19,049 nucleotides of DNA. Source: an uncultured Bacteroidia bacterium. GTDB lineage: Bacteria; Bacteroidota; Bacteroidia; Bacteroidales; UBA932. The notes under the pieces were generated by a model. That model was not told the DNA's origin, searched no databases, and saw nothing but the letters and a program-made list of their open reading frames with translations. Where the stretch lies: NCBI GenBank assembly GCA_902795785.1, contig CADBMK010000137.1, positions 1 to 19,049 of the forward strand, written 5' to 3'. Positions 6,917-14,015 of the stretch are shown here, in pieces; the stretch's first letter is position 1, and the number at the start of each line of letters is the position of its first letter. Made by a program: the position numbers and the translations under genes.

Positions 6917-7034
6917 TGTTTGTAGAGTTTTAAAATTAGTGATATAAATAGTTAGTTAGTTTTAGACTTCTTATTTAGGTATTGCTAATTTAAGTAAAAA
7001 ATGAATAAAACAATGAAAAGTTGAAGAAAATTAA
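6917..7034 (-). promoter_or_regulatory. AT-rich spacer upstream of the histone-like gene
   Basis: This 118-bp stretch is much richer in A and T than its surroundings and has no open frame of interest. It contains a short CTAA tandem run on the minus strand (around 6949-6961). It is the likely place for the promoter and 5' leader of the histone-like gene, but only a 7-of-8 consensus match (TAATTTTA, 6931-6938 minus) without a -33 partner was found. Confidence 0.35.
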
Positions 7035-7601
7035 TCATTTCTTTGTGTTTAAGGTGTTCATTGTCCTGTCAGGACCTATTGTTACGAACCCTTTTATGCC
7101 CTCGATGACTTTTTTGCAGAGCTCCGGCATCTGCTCTTTCTCCTCCTCGGAGAGTTCTCCGATGACGTAGTCAACTTGTCCTCCGCGTGAGAAGTTGTTG
7201 CCAATGCCCATCCTGATACGGGCATAGTTCTGGCTCTCTATGAGCTCTTCAATGTTCTTCAAACCGTTGTGTCCGCCTGCGCTTCCGTTCTTGCGCATCC
7301 TCAGAGTTCCGAAAGGGAGGTTGAGGTCGTCGCAGATGATTAGAAGGTTTTCCAGAGGCAGGTTAAGCTTCTGGATCCAGTATCTGACAGCATTGCCGCT
7401 CAGATTCATGTATGTGCTGGGCTTAAGCAGTGTCATCTTCCTTCCCTTGAAGGAGATTTCTGCCACATCTCCGTAACGCTCCGTCCGGAAAACGACATTG
7501 GATGCCTGAGCCCAGGCATCCAATACCATAAATCCCATATTGTGTCGCGTTGAAGAATATTCAGCTCCGATGTTACCTAATCCTACAATCAGATAATTCA
7601 T
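7035..7601 (-). CDS. pth: Peptidyl-tRNA hydrolase
   Basis: A 188-residue cytoplasmic enzyme that recycles peptidyl-tRNAs released prematurely from ribosomes. The family signature is clear: Asn10 in IVGLGNIG, His20 in STRHNMGF, the PSTYMNLSG block, and Asp91 in IICDDLNLPFG, followed by RKNGSAGGHNGLKNI. These match the catalytic Asn, His and Asp of E. coli Pth, and length is normal. It lies 25 bp downstream of rplY on the same strand, the usual rplY-pth pairing in many bacteria, and so is probably expressed from the rplY promoter. Confidence 0.97.
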   Translation of the reverse strand: MNYLIVGLGNIGAEYSSTRHNMGFMVLDAWAQASNVVFRTERYGDVAEISFKGRKMTLLKPSTYMNLSGNAVRYWIQKLNLPLENLLIICDDLNLPFGTLRMRKNGSAGGHNGLKNIEELIESQNYARIRMGIGNNFSRGGQVDYVIGELSEEEKEQMPELCKKVIEGIKGFVTIGPDRTMNTLNTKK

Positions 7602-7626
7602 CTTCGGACAAATATGATAAGTTTAT

Positions 7627-8199
7627 TTATGCCTTAGCGGCGGCGATCATCTGACGTGTTGACTTAACGCGGCAAACGATAACGTTCTTGTCGGTAAGGA
7701 TGGTAAGGTTCTCGAACTTGAGGTCACCTGCAACGATCTGGCTGTCGAGATCAAGGTTAGAGATATCAACAGGGAGTGTGTCAGGAAGATCCTTCTGAAG
7801 GCCTGATACCTTAAGCTTGCGGCTGACCTGTGTGAATTTACCACCGGCCATAACACCCTTTGAGTGACCTGAAACGGTAACAGGGATGTTGATGACGATA
7901 GGCTTCTTCTCGTCTACTGCGAGGAAGTCAACGTGGAGGCACTCGTCTGTTACAGGGTGCCACTGAAGCTCGTGGAGAATTGCTGTATACTTCTTTCCGT
8001 CGCTGAGGCTGAGGTCAACGATGTATGAAGCCGGATTGTTTGTAAGAGCCTTAAGCTCCTTTGCTGTTACTGTGAAAAGAATGTTCTCGAGTCCGAGACC
8101 GTAAAGGTTGCATGGAACGAGACCCTGCTTGCGAAGTGCCTTAACGGTTGCCTTGTTGCCAGTCTCACGGATCTGGCCATTGATAGCAAAATGCTGCAT
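7627..8199 (-). CDS. rplY: 50S ribosomal protein L25, CTC/TL5 two-domain type
   Basis: A 190-residue protein. The N-terminal half (to about residue 95) is the 5S rRNA-binding L25 domain, with GNKATVKALRKQGLVPCNLYG and the LHELQWHPVTDECLHVDFLAV block; the rest is the beta-rich CTC/TL5 extension (PVTVSGHSKGVMAGGKFTQV, LPVDISNLDLDSQI). The long form is normal in Bacteroidetes and is linked to general stress proteins in Bacillus (Ctc). It binds 5S rRNA in the central protuberance of the large subunit. The gene is preceded by a good promoter and a roughly 90-nt leader with two hairpins, and is followed closely by pth. Confidence 0.96.
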   Translation of the reverse strand: MQHFAINGQIRETGNKATVKALRKQGLVPCNLYGLGLENILFTVTAKELKALTNNPASYIVDLSLSDGKKYTAILHELQWHPVTDECLHVDFLAVDEKKPIVINIPVTVSGHSKGVMAGGKFTQVSRKLKVSGLQKDLPDTLPVDISNLDLDSQIVAGDLKFENLTILTDKNVIVCRVKSTRQMIAAAKA

Positions 8200-8227
8200 A
8201 ATTAGTTGAATTTAAATGTGTTACTCA

Positions 8228-8284
8228 GTTTGTGGCTCCTTGCGGAGTCCAAACCCCATTGCACCAAAAGCCGCAAGGGCTTTT
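8228..8284 (-). promoter_or_regulatory. Structured 5' leader of rplY: two hairpins with complementary loops
   Basis: Two stem-loops can be drawn in the minus-strand RNA between the predicted start near 8291 and the rplY ATG. The first, 8284-8266, has 7-bp arms AAAAGCC/GGCTTTT with loop CUUGC. The second, 8254-8228, has an outer stem GUUUG/CAAAC and inner stem CUCC/GGAG capped by a GCAA tetraloop. CCTTGCGG at 8238-8245 and CCGCAAGG at 8271-8278 are exact reverse complements, so the loops could kiss or the strands could re-pair. The first hairpin could also act as terminator for the upstream C11 lipoprotein gene, although on this strand its T-tract is within the stem. Confidence 0.5.
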
Positions 8285-8297
8285 ATTTTTGGGCGCG

Positions 8298-8328
8298 CAA
8301 ATATATGAATTTCAATTGAAAACTGCAA
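8298..8328 (-). promoter_or_regulatory. Promoter of rplY-pth
   Basis: On the minus strand TTG (8328-8326) is followed after 20 bp by TATATTTG (8305-8298), an exact match to the Bacteroidetes -33/-7 consensus. The -33 box abuts the stop codon of the C11 lipoprotein gene. Transcription is predicted to start near 8291, leaving a leader of about 92 nt before rplY. Confidence 0.75.
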
Positions 8329-9537
8329 TTATTTCACAAGACTTGTTGCCTTGTTCCAGGCGAGGGTCTTGTAATATGCAGTGAGATTCTCTCCTCCGTT
8401 GTTAGGAAGGAACATGGACAGACCGCAGACGTTGTTGAGCCTGATACTCAGGAATTTGTTCGTGTGCGCCTCGTAAACTACGAAGTTGTCCAGCGCTTCG
8501 TCAAGCGGAGTAATGTCTTCATCCGAAACTCCGCTCTTTGCCAGGATGTCCCTAAGGTCGTAGAACCAGTGCTTGTTCTCACGGAAATACTCCTGGACAC
8601 TGTCCGGATCCACGGCGGCAATCTGAGAAGAGTAATTGGAGAAGATATTCTTGCAGGCAGCGGCCACCGCGTCAATCTTGGAGTTGTCGACAAGCGTGAT
8701 GGTCCCGCTTGACCCCTTGTAGAGTTCATAGAAATCTTTTGCCACTCCGAGAACGTCCGGGGTGCTGGATTTAAGGAGTCTTGTGGTGATGTTCTTGTAT
8801 TCGAATCCGTCTGCGAGAGTCTCAGTAGGACAGAAGACAATAGCCTTTGCCACGTCCTTTAACTCGTAGGCAACTTCTATCGTGCCCATCAGGCAGGCGT
8901 CGAAGATGATGTAATCCAGTTTGTATGGGATGGCTTTTGCAAAGTCAATGATATCCAGCTCCTTGCTGCACTGCTCTCCCTCCTGGTTATAGTAGTGCTC
9001 GTATCCGATGGAATTGAGACGGTTCTCTCCGCTGAACACATAAGGATCGTCCTCGTCGGTAGGATCCACGTAGTAGCCGGAAGGTAGCCATCCGGAACCG
9101 TGCGACGAATAGAGGAGGCCGTAACTTGCCGAAGGGAATTTCTTCTTGGTATATTCGAATACGGACGTTATCGTGGAGGCCTCGACGGCCGTTGTGTTCA
9201 GGTCGAAGGTCAGGAGGGTGTCGCTCACGGCCACTCCTCCCTTCTTGTAGAGTCTGTACAGGACAGGCCTTGGCCCCTGGTCGGAGGTAGTGTTGTCCTT
9301 TCCTGAACTCAGGATAAGGAAGATGTCATCCCTTTCACCGTTGCCCGGAAGGTAATTGTTCCAGAGCTCGGCGATGTCGTTCTTGAGGTAGTTGCTGATA
9401 TCGCTGTATCCGTTGGAGAATCCGGCGGAGTACATGATAAACACCTTTCTCTGCTTGAGAGGATCGTATGGCGTGTCGTCTTTCTTGCAGGAAAAGAAGA
9501 CAAGCGGTATTAGGATGAGAAGGAGTAACTTTTTCAT
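8329..9537 (-). CDS. Clostripain-like (family C11) cysteine peptidase lipoprotein
   Basis: A 402-residue protein with a lipoprotein signal peptide (residues 1-16, lipobox VFFSC, Cys17) followed by KKDD, matching the Bacteroidetes surface-export signal. The peptidase domain follows at about 30-300. Catalytic residues of family C11 are visible: His146 in LLYSSHGSGW and Cys215 in IIFDACLMG, with the preceding KVFIMYSAG strand. C11 enzymes cut after Arg or Lys and are often self-activated by cleavage; fragipain of Bacteroides fragilis is a relative by family. The gene begins 5 bp after the trkA stop and is the last of four tightly packed minus-strand genes, an odd setting for a surface protease. 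The target protein is unknown. Confidence 0.9.
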   Translation of the reverse strand: MKKLLLLILIPLVFFSCKKDDTPYDPLKQRKVFIMYSAGFSNGYSDISNYLKNDIAELWNNYLPGNGERDDIFLILSSGKDNTTSDQGPRPVLYRLYKKGGVAVSDTLLTFDLNTTAVEASTITSVFEYTKKKFPSASYGLLYSSHGSGWLPSGYYVDPTDEDDPYVFSGENRLNSIGYEHYYNQEGEQCSKELDIIDFAKAIPYKLDYIIFDACLMGTIEVAYELKDVAKAIVFCPTETLADGFEYKNITTRLLKSSTPDVLGVAKDFYELYKGSSGTITLVDNSKIDAVAAACKNIFSNYSSQIAAVDPDSVQEYFRENKHWFYDLRDILAKSGVSDEDITPLDEALDNFVVYEAHTNKFLSIRLNNVCGLSMFLPNNGGENLTAYYKTLAWNKATSLVK

Positions 9538-9542
9538 ATTGT

Positions 9543-10904
9543 CTATCTGAAGAATCTGTCAACTTCCTTCGCCTCCTCAGGAAGGGCGAACACTTCCACG
9601 CGGTCGTAGGCCTCAATGACGGAGTCTCCTACGGGAATGAATGCGTTGCTGCCCCTGATTACGCCGCCGATGACGGCCTTGCGTGGGAAGTTGATGTCTT
9701 TGAGGGCGCCCTTGGTAATCTTGCTGTCAGGTGCTGCCGTGTATTCGAGCACCTCGGCCGATGTGCCGCCCATGTAGTGAACCGAGCGGGCCTTGTCGCT
9801 CAGGGTGAATTTGAAAATCTTGCCCGCGGTAATGAGCTTCTTGTTGATGACGGCGTCCACGCCCATCTCCTCGGCAAGCCTTATGTACTCGATGTTCTCG
9901 ACTTCGGCGATGGTCTTCTCCACGCCGAACTTTTTGGCAACCACGCAGGACAGGACGTTGAGTTCGTCGTGGCCCGTCAGGGCGAGGAATGCGTCATAGT
10001 CGCTGATGTTCTCCTCGGCCAGGAAGTCGGTGTTGCGGCTGTCGCCGTTGACTATTGTGACATTGTCAAGGTTGAGCCTCTCGGAAAGCCTGAGGCACTT
10101 GTTCTTGTCAATTTCTATGATTTTGATGTCCTCGATGTCCTTTGAAAGCTGTCTTGCCACCATCTCTCCAATTCGTCCTCCTCCGAGAATCATTGCCTTG
10201 TTGATGTTGACGTTGGACTTACCGAGGAACGTCATCACGCCTTCCATGCCTTCCCTTGTGGTCATAATGTAGACGAGGTCGTGGAAGCGGAATTTGTAGT
10301 TTGCTTCAGGCATCGTGGTCACGCCTTCGTGAGCGATGGCCACAACGCGGAACTGGAGTTCATCCGTAGAAAGTGCGGCCGTGAATTCGGCCAGTTTCAT
10401 TTCGAGAATAGGGGAGTCGTCTTCAACCTTGAAAACGGCCATCTGAAGTCTTCCGTGTGCAAAGTCAATGGAGTCCGTAGAGCCTCCGTGGCGGAGCATG
10501 GAAGAGATTTCATCGGCTGCGATCTTCTCGGGGAAGAACATCAGCTCGATACCCATCTGCTTGAAGAGCAGTTTGTTGTCTGCCGTGAGGTATTCCTCGT
10601 CGTTAACTCTGGCGGTCACCTTCTTGGCTCCCAGATTCTTGGCAATAAGGGCGCTGACAATGTTGATGTCCTGGGCGCTTCCCGGGTTGACGGAGATGAA
10701 CAGGTCGGCGTTAGGGACGCCGGCCTCCCTGAGAATGGAAATCGATGACGGGTTGCCCGTAATCGTAACGACGTCTGCGGTCATCTTCAACTTCTCCAGC
10801 TTGGCGCTGTCGTTGTCGATTACCGTAATCTCGTTTGCCTCCTGGCTGAGCATCTTTGCGAGGTGGCTTCCTACCTCTCCTGCTCCTTCAATTACAATTC
10901 TCAT
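9543..10904 (-). CDS. trkA: Trk potassium uptake system, NAD-binding regulatory subunit TrkA
   Basis: A 453-residue cytoplasmic protein with two tandem RCK units. Each has a Rossmann nucleotide-binding half (GAGEVG at residues 7-12 and GGGRIG at 241-246, with the acidic strand ends VIDND and IEIDKN) and a TrkA-C half. TrkA forms rings that bind NAD(H) or ATP/ADP and gate the TrkH potassium channel. In many genomes trkH lies next to trkA; here trkA is flanked by a glycosyltransferase gene (4-bp overlap of stop and start) and the C11 lipoprotein gene, with no trkH in the window. The partner channel must be encoded elsewhere. Confidence 0.95.
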   Translation of the reverse strand: MRIVIEGAGEVGSHLAKMLSQEANEITVIDNDSAKLEKLKMTADVVTITGNPSSISILREAGVPNADLFISVNPGSAQDINIVSALIAKNLGAKKVTARVNDEEYLTADNKLLFKQMGIELMFFPEKIAADEISSMLRHGGSTDSIDFAHGRLQMAVFKVEDDSPILEMKLAEFTAALSTDELQFRVVAIAHEGVTTMPEANYKFRFHDLVYIMTTREGMEGVMTFLGKSNVNINKAMILGGGRIGEMVARQLSKDIEDIKIIEIDKNKCLRLSERLNLDNVTIVNGDSRNTDFLAEENISDYDAFLALTGHDELNVLSCVVAKKFGVEKTIAEVENIEYIRLAEEMGVDAVINKKLITAGKIFKFTLSDKARSVHYMGGTSAEVLEYTAAPDSKITKGALKDINFPRKAVIGGVIRGSNAFIPVGDSVIEAYDRVEVFALPEEAKEVDRFFR

Positions 10905-11977
10905 AACTCAGTTCTTAAACTGCTTTTGATAAATATGGTGCCCCTTCTGAGGCCGTGTACGACGCTCTTCGGGTGGTTTTCCAGATATGTCTTAATCTGT
11001 TCGGCGCTTATCTTCTCCTCCATCAGGCGGGCCTCCCTGATTCCGGTGAGGACAGCCTTGGCCCATCTTAACTTGAATGTGGCCAGGAAAAGAAAGGCGG
11101 CTCCGTAGTCCAGCACATTACGGATAAGCAATCTTAATGCCGCTTTCCTAAGTCCCGTCCTGGCTGCATCCTCGGGGCTGTCTCCTCTGCGCAGAGCCCT
11201 CAAAGCCAGGGTTTTCGCGAGGTTTTTCCTCAGCAGAACCCTGTTGTTCCTGTAGTTCAGGTGCAGTTTCCATGGCGATTCTTTCGGGAGGGTTCCTCCT
11301 CCGAGATGCCAAACGGTAGAAGCAGGAACTATCTCAACGCTCCATCCTTCAAGCTGCATCCTCCAGCACAGGTCTATTTCCTCCATATGGGCGAAGAATC
11401 TGTCGTCCAGTCCTCCAAGCTGTTCCCATACGCTTGAGCGTACCATGAGGGCGGCTCCGCTGCCCCAAAGCACTTTCTCCGGCTTGCCGTCGTACTGGCC
11501 GAGGTCCTGGTCAATGCTTCCGAGGATTCTGCCCCTGCAGAAAGGATAACCGAGGCTGTCAAGCAGTCCTCCGGCCGCCCCTGCATATTCAAACCAGTTC
11601 TTCTCATACCAGGAATGAAGTTTCGGGGAGCAGGCCCCGCATTCCGGGTTGGCCTCCATATGGTCTATGAGGGGTTTGAGCCATCCTTTGCCAACTTCAA
11701 TGTCAGAGTTGAGCAGAAGGAAGTATTTCGGTTTGAAAACCTTGATGGCTTCGAACCCTCTTATATATCCTCCGGTGAATCCGTAATTCTGGTCCAGTTT
11801 GATGGTTTTAACCTGCGGAAACTTTTCCGCCATCATTTCCATCGATCCGTCTGTTGAATTGCTGTCCACGACGAATACTTCCGAGTCCAGACCGTTTACG
11901 CTTTTAAGCAGGCCGGGCAGGAATTTGAGTAGGTACTGTTTTGTGTTCCAGTTCAGTATGACTACAGCAGTTGTCAT
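10901..11977 (-). CDS. Glycosyltransferase family 2 (rhamnosyltransferase-like)
   Basis: A 358-residue protein with a GT-A fold at about residues 1-230. The start TAVVILNWNTKQYL, the acidic VVDSNSTDGS (Asp38), the metal-binding NSD at 90-92 in LLLNSDIEVG, and the late HMEEIDLCWRMQLEGW block (197-212) are typical of GT2 enzymes related to dTDP-rhamnosyltransferases. Around residues 255-320 lies a basic, partly hydrophobic region (LRLLIRNVLDYGAAFLFLATF) that may associate with the inner membrane. It probably adds a sugar to a cell-surface polysaccharide; donor and acceptor cannot be read from the sequence. It starts 2 bp after slyD and its stop overlaps the trkA start in ATGA, so translation is likely coupled. 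Confidence 0.9.
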   Translation of the reverse strand: MTTAVVILNWNTKQYLLKFLPGLLKSVNGLDSEVFVVDSNSTDGSMEMMAEKFPQVKTIKLDQNYGFTGGYIRGFEAIKVFKPKYFLLLNSDIEVGKGWLKPLIDHMEANPECGACSPKLHSWYEKNWFEYAGAAGGLLDSLGYPFCRGRILGSIDQDLGQYDGKPEKVLWGSGAALMVRSSVWEQLGGLDDRFFAHMEEIDLCWRMQLEGWSVEIVPASTVWHLGGGTLPKESPWKLHLNYRNNRVLLRKNLAKTLALRALRRGDSPEDAARTGLRKAALRLLIRNVLDYGAAFLFLATFKLRWAKAVLTGIREARLMEEKISAEQIKTYLENHPKSVVHGLRRGTIFIKSSLRTEL

Positions 11978-11979
11978 CC

Positions 11980-12597
11980 TTAGTCTTCGTTATGACATCC
12001 GCACTTACATTCCTCTCCTTCTTCGTGGTGACCTCCGCAATGGCACTCGTGGCCTTCCTCGTGATGTCCGCCGCATTTGCACTCGTGGCCTTCTTCGTGG
12101 TGATGGCCGCACTTGCCGTGTTTGCCGCAGCAGTGGTGTGAGAGTTCCTCCTCAGTGGCGTCACGTACGCTTTCGACTTTTCCGGTGAAGTTGAGCGTCT
12201 TTCCTGCAAGAGGATGGTTGAAATCCATCTTTACTGAGTCTGCTTCCACTTCCAAAACGGTTCCCTGAACAACGTCGCCCATCTGGTTGAGCATCGGGAT
12301 GATCCTTCCTACGATAAGAAGTTCATCGTGGAGTACGCCTTCAATTTCAAAGGCGCTCTTTGGAAGAACGGTGATTTTTGACGGGTCGTAAACGCCGTAT
12401 CCGTCTTCAGGGCTGACGCTCAGGCTGAAGCTTTCGCCTTCCTGAAGCCCTTCCAGTCGGTCTTCCAGTTTCTGGATGAGCATCTTTCTGCCGTGTATAT
12501 AGTCGAGAGGCTGTTCAGCCGTCGTTTTGTCCATTATTTTTCCATCCACTTCCAGTTCATAGGAAATGAGCACTACCTTGTCTTTGGCTACTTTCAT
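11980..12597 (-). CDS. slyD: SlyD-type FKBP peptidyl-prolyl isomerase with His/Cys-rich metal-binding tail
   Basis: A 205-residue protein. The FKBP domain with inserted chaperone (IF) domain spans about 1-150: VVLISYELEVDGK, PLDYIHGRKMLIQKLEDRLEGLQEGE, SPEDGYGVYDPSKI, then VDFNHPLAGKTL-like DFNHPLAGKTLNFTG. Residues 154-202 form a tail with 14 His and 10 Cys, including three 12-residue repeats (from HHEEGHECKCGG). E. coli SlyD has a similar, less regular tail that binds nickel and supplies hydrogenase maturation; the same metal-handling role is inferred here. The gene is first in a minus-strand operon with GT2, trkA and the C11 lipoprotein, and has a TATATTTG box about 25 bp upstream. Confidence 0.93.
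   Translation of the reverse strand: MKVAKDKVVLISYELEVDGKIMDKTTAEQPLDYIHGRKMLIQKLEDRLEGLQEGESFSLSVSPEDGYGVYDPSKITVLPKSAFEIEGVLHDELLIVGRIIPMLNQMGDVVQGTVLEVEADSVKMDFNHPLAGKTLNFTGKVESVRDATEEELSHHCCGKHGKCGHHHEEGHECKCGGHHEEGHECHCGGHHEEGEECKCGCHNED
11995..12102 (-). repeat. Three 36-bp tandem repeats encoding the SlyD tail
   Basis: Residues 166-177, 178-189 and 190-201 of SlyD are three in-frame 12-residue units: HHEEGHECKCGG, HHEEGHECHCGG and HHEEGEECKCGC. Each gives three to five His/Cys ligands. The repeat is close to perfect also in DNA, so copy number could change by slippage in steps of 36 bp. Confidence 0.85.
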
Positions 12598-12619
12598 AAA
12601 TACTCTACAATTTAAACTA

Positions 12620-12627
12620 CAAATATA
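12620..12627 (-). promoter_or_regulatory. Probable -7 promoter box for slyD operon
   Basis: TATATTTG on the minus strand matches TAnnTTTG exactly and lies 22 bp before the slyD start, so the leader would be only about 16 nt. No good TTG is seen at the -33 position. Confidence 0.55.
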
Positions 12628-12675
12628 ATGTTTTTCCCTACATATCTTCCCTGAAGAAGATGGGCCTTTTTTTTA

Positions 12676-12683
12676 TATATTTG
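12676..12683 (+). promoter_or_regulatory. Probable -7 promoter box for the TIGR02757-tldDE operon
   Basis: TATATTTG on the plus strand matches TAnnTTTG exactly and ends only 4 bp before ATG 12688. The predicted start therefore falls at or beside the start codon. No -33 TTG is seen in the expected place, so confidence is moderate. Confidence 0.5.
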
Positions 12684-12687
12684 TAAA

Positions 12688-13395
12688 ATGGATTTGCATA
12701 TGCAGGACCAGCTTCGGGCTTGGGCCGACAAATATAATGACAGGCAGTATTTTCTGGAGGATCCGATTGCGTTTCCTACCAGGTTCGCCGCGGAATTGAA
12801 AAGAGGCGGCGCCTGCCTTCAGGACGTGGAAATAGCTGCTGTATTTGCCGCCCATTTTGCATGGGGAAGACGGGCGATGATAGTCAGGGACTGCGGACGG
12901 TTGTTTGACGAAATGGACTGGAAGCCGTATGATTACGTGATGAATGGGGAGTGGAGAAATGATGATTCGAGTATCCACAGGACGGTTAAATGGTCGGAGG
13001 TGGCCGGAATCTGCTCCAGGCTCAAACATATCTATGAAAGGATTGACTCGTTGGAGAGTATGGACGTAAACCGTATCCGCGAGGAGGTTTTCGGTCAGAA
13101 GCCGGACGGAAAGGCTCCTAACAAGAAAATCAATATGATGAGGCGCTGGATGGTCAGAAGTGACGGCCACGTGGACCTTGGCCTGTGGAAGGATACTGAT
13201 CCGGACAGCCTGCTCATACCGCTCGACGTCCATGTATACGAGACGGCAAAGTCCATCGGGCTTACCGGACGGAACCAGAAAGATATCGGGACTGTTTACG
13301 AGATTACCGATGCGCTCAGGGAAGTGTTCCCCGGGGATCCTTGCAAAGGGGATTTCGCGCTGTTCGGTTACGGCGTAACTCATCAGGATAAGTAA
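12688..13395 (+). CDS. TIGR02757 / DUF2400 family protein, function unknown
   Basis: A 235-residue protein without signal or membrane segment. It matches the conserved pattern of the TIGR02757 family: DPIAFPTRF near the start, IAAVFAAHFAWGRRAMIVRDC, then MMRRWMVRSDGHVDLGLW, LLIPLDVHVYETAKSIGL, and the end block CKGDFALFGYGV. The family is common in Bacteroidetes and has no established biochemical role that I know of; the helical pattern and conserved D/H residues recall base-excision glycosylase-like folds, which is only a guess. ATG 12688 is chosen; ATG 12700 is an alternative given how close the promoter box lies. A 236-codon antisense frame covers the same bases and is rejected. The next gene starts 2 bp after the stop. 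Confidence 0.88.
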   Translation: MDLHMQDQLRAWADKYNDRQYFLEDPIAFPTRFAAELKRGGACLQDVEIAAVFAAHFAWGRRAMIVRDCGRLFDEMDWKPYDYVMNGEWRNDDSSIHRTVKWSEVAGICSRLKHIYERIDSLESMDVNRIREEVFGQKPDGKAPNKKINMMRRWMVRSDGHVDLGLWKDTDPDSLLIPLDVHVYETAKSIGLTGRNQKDIGTVYEITDALREVFPGDPCKGDFALFGYGVTHQDK

Positions 13396-13397
13396 AG

Positions 13398-14015
13398 ATG
13401 GATATTATTCAGGAAAAACCTCAGATGTTCATTATCTCGGGCTGTAACGGGTCGGGAAAGACAACTGCGTCATATTCCCTCCTTCCGCAGCTTTTTGAGT
13501 GTACTCAGTTCGTGAATACCGATGAATTTGCAAAGAGCATAAATCCGGGCAACCCGGAGAAGGCCGCCCTTGCAGCCAGCCGTCTGATGGTCAAAAAGAT
13601 AAATTATCTTATTGGCAGGAAGGTTACATTTGCCATTGAGAGCACCCTGGCCGTACGTACCCTGTTGCAGACCACCCGCAAAGCGCAGGAAGTGGGATAT
13701 GAGGTTACCGTCCTCTATTTCTGGCTGAATTCTCCGGAAATGGCCATACAAAGGGTGAAAAGCCGTGTGGCCGCAGGCGGTCATTCCATTCCTGTGGATG
13801 TTATAGTGAGGCGATATCATGTGGGCCTGAATTATTTTCTGAATGATTACACCAGAATCTGTGACAAATGGATCCTGGCAGATAATTCCACCTATCCTTT
13901 CACCGTGGTGGCGGAAGGAACCAGGGATGGAGCCAATATTATTGACGAAGGTAAATACGAGCAAATCAAGAGAATAAATCTTGAATACGAGGAAAGCAGA
14001 AACAATAATGATTAA
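13398..14015 (+). CDS. Zeta-toxin-like P-loop ATPase/kinase (COG4185 type)
   Basis: A 205-residue protein with a Walker A motif GCNGSGKTT at residues 15-23, Asp42 in FVNTDEF, Glu81 in FAIESTL, and a basic QRVKSRVAAGGH segment at 118-129 that resembles the Arg-containing lid of zeta-like kinases. Zeta toxins phosphorylate UDP-N-acetylglucosamine; many distant relatives are annotated as predicted ABC-type ATPases and have unknown substrates. No antitoxin-like gene lies next to it: upstream is a TIGR02757 gene (2-bp gap) and downstream tldD (8-bp overlap). A housekeeping or salvage kinase is therefore as likely as a toxin. The fold assignment is firm, the function is not. Confidence 0.8.
   Translation: MDIIQEKPQMFIISGCNGSGKTTASYSLLPQLFECTQFVNTDEFAKSINPGNPEKAALAASRLMVKKINYLIGRKVTFAIESTLAVRTLLQTTRKAQEVGYEVTVLYFWLNSPEMAIQRVKSRVAAGGHSIPVDVIVRRYHVGLNYFLNDYTRICDKWILADNSTYPFTVVAEGTRDGANIIDEGKYEQIKRINLEYEESRNNND

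Noticed and set aside
9777..10748. Long plus-strand frames (122 and 155 codons) antisense to trkA
   Set aside because: Shadow frames of a conserved gene; no start signals or motifs.
11995..12102. 36-bp repeats as a possible CRISPR-like or noncoding repeat array
   Set aside because: They are contiguous, in frame with slyD and encode the His/Cys-rich tail; there are no spacers.
12673..13383. 236-codon open frame on the minus strand over the TIGR02757 gene
   Set aside because: The plus-strand frame has clear family motifs and fits the operon; the antisense frame has no recognisable pattern and is a GC-composition shadow.
13470..13964. 164-codon minus-strand frame over the zeta-like gene, considered as an antisense antitoxin
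   Set aside because: It has no antitoxin-like features and the base pattern follows from the sense gene's codons.
13981..13983. TTG as start of tldD
   Set aside because: It would lengthen the overlap with the previous gene to 35 bp; ATG 14008 gives the usual overlap and length.
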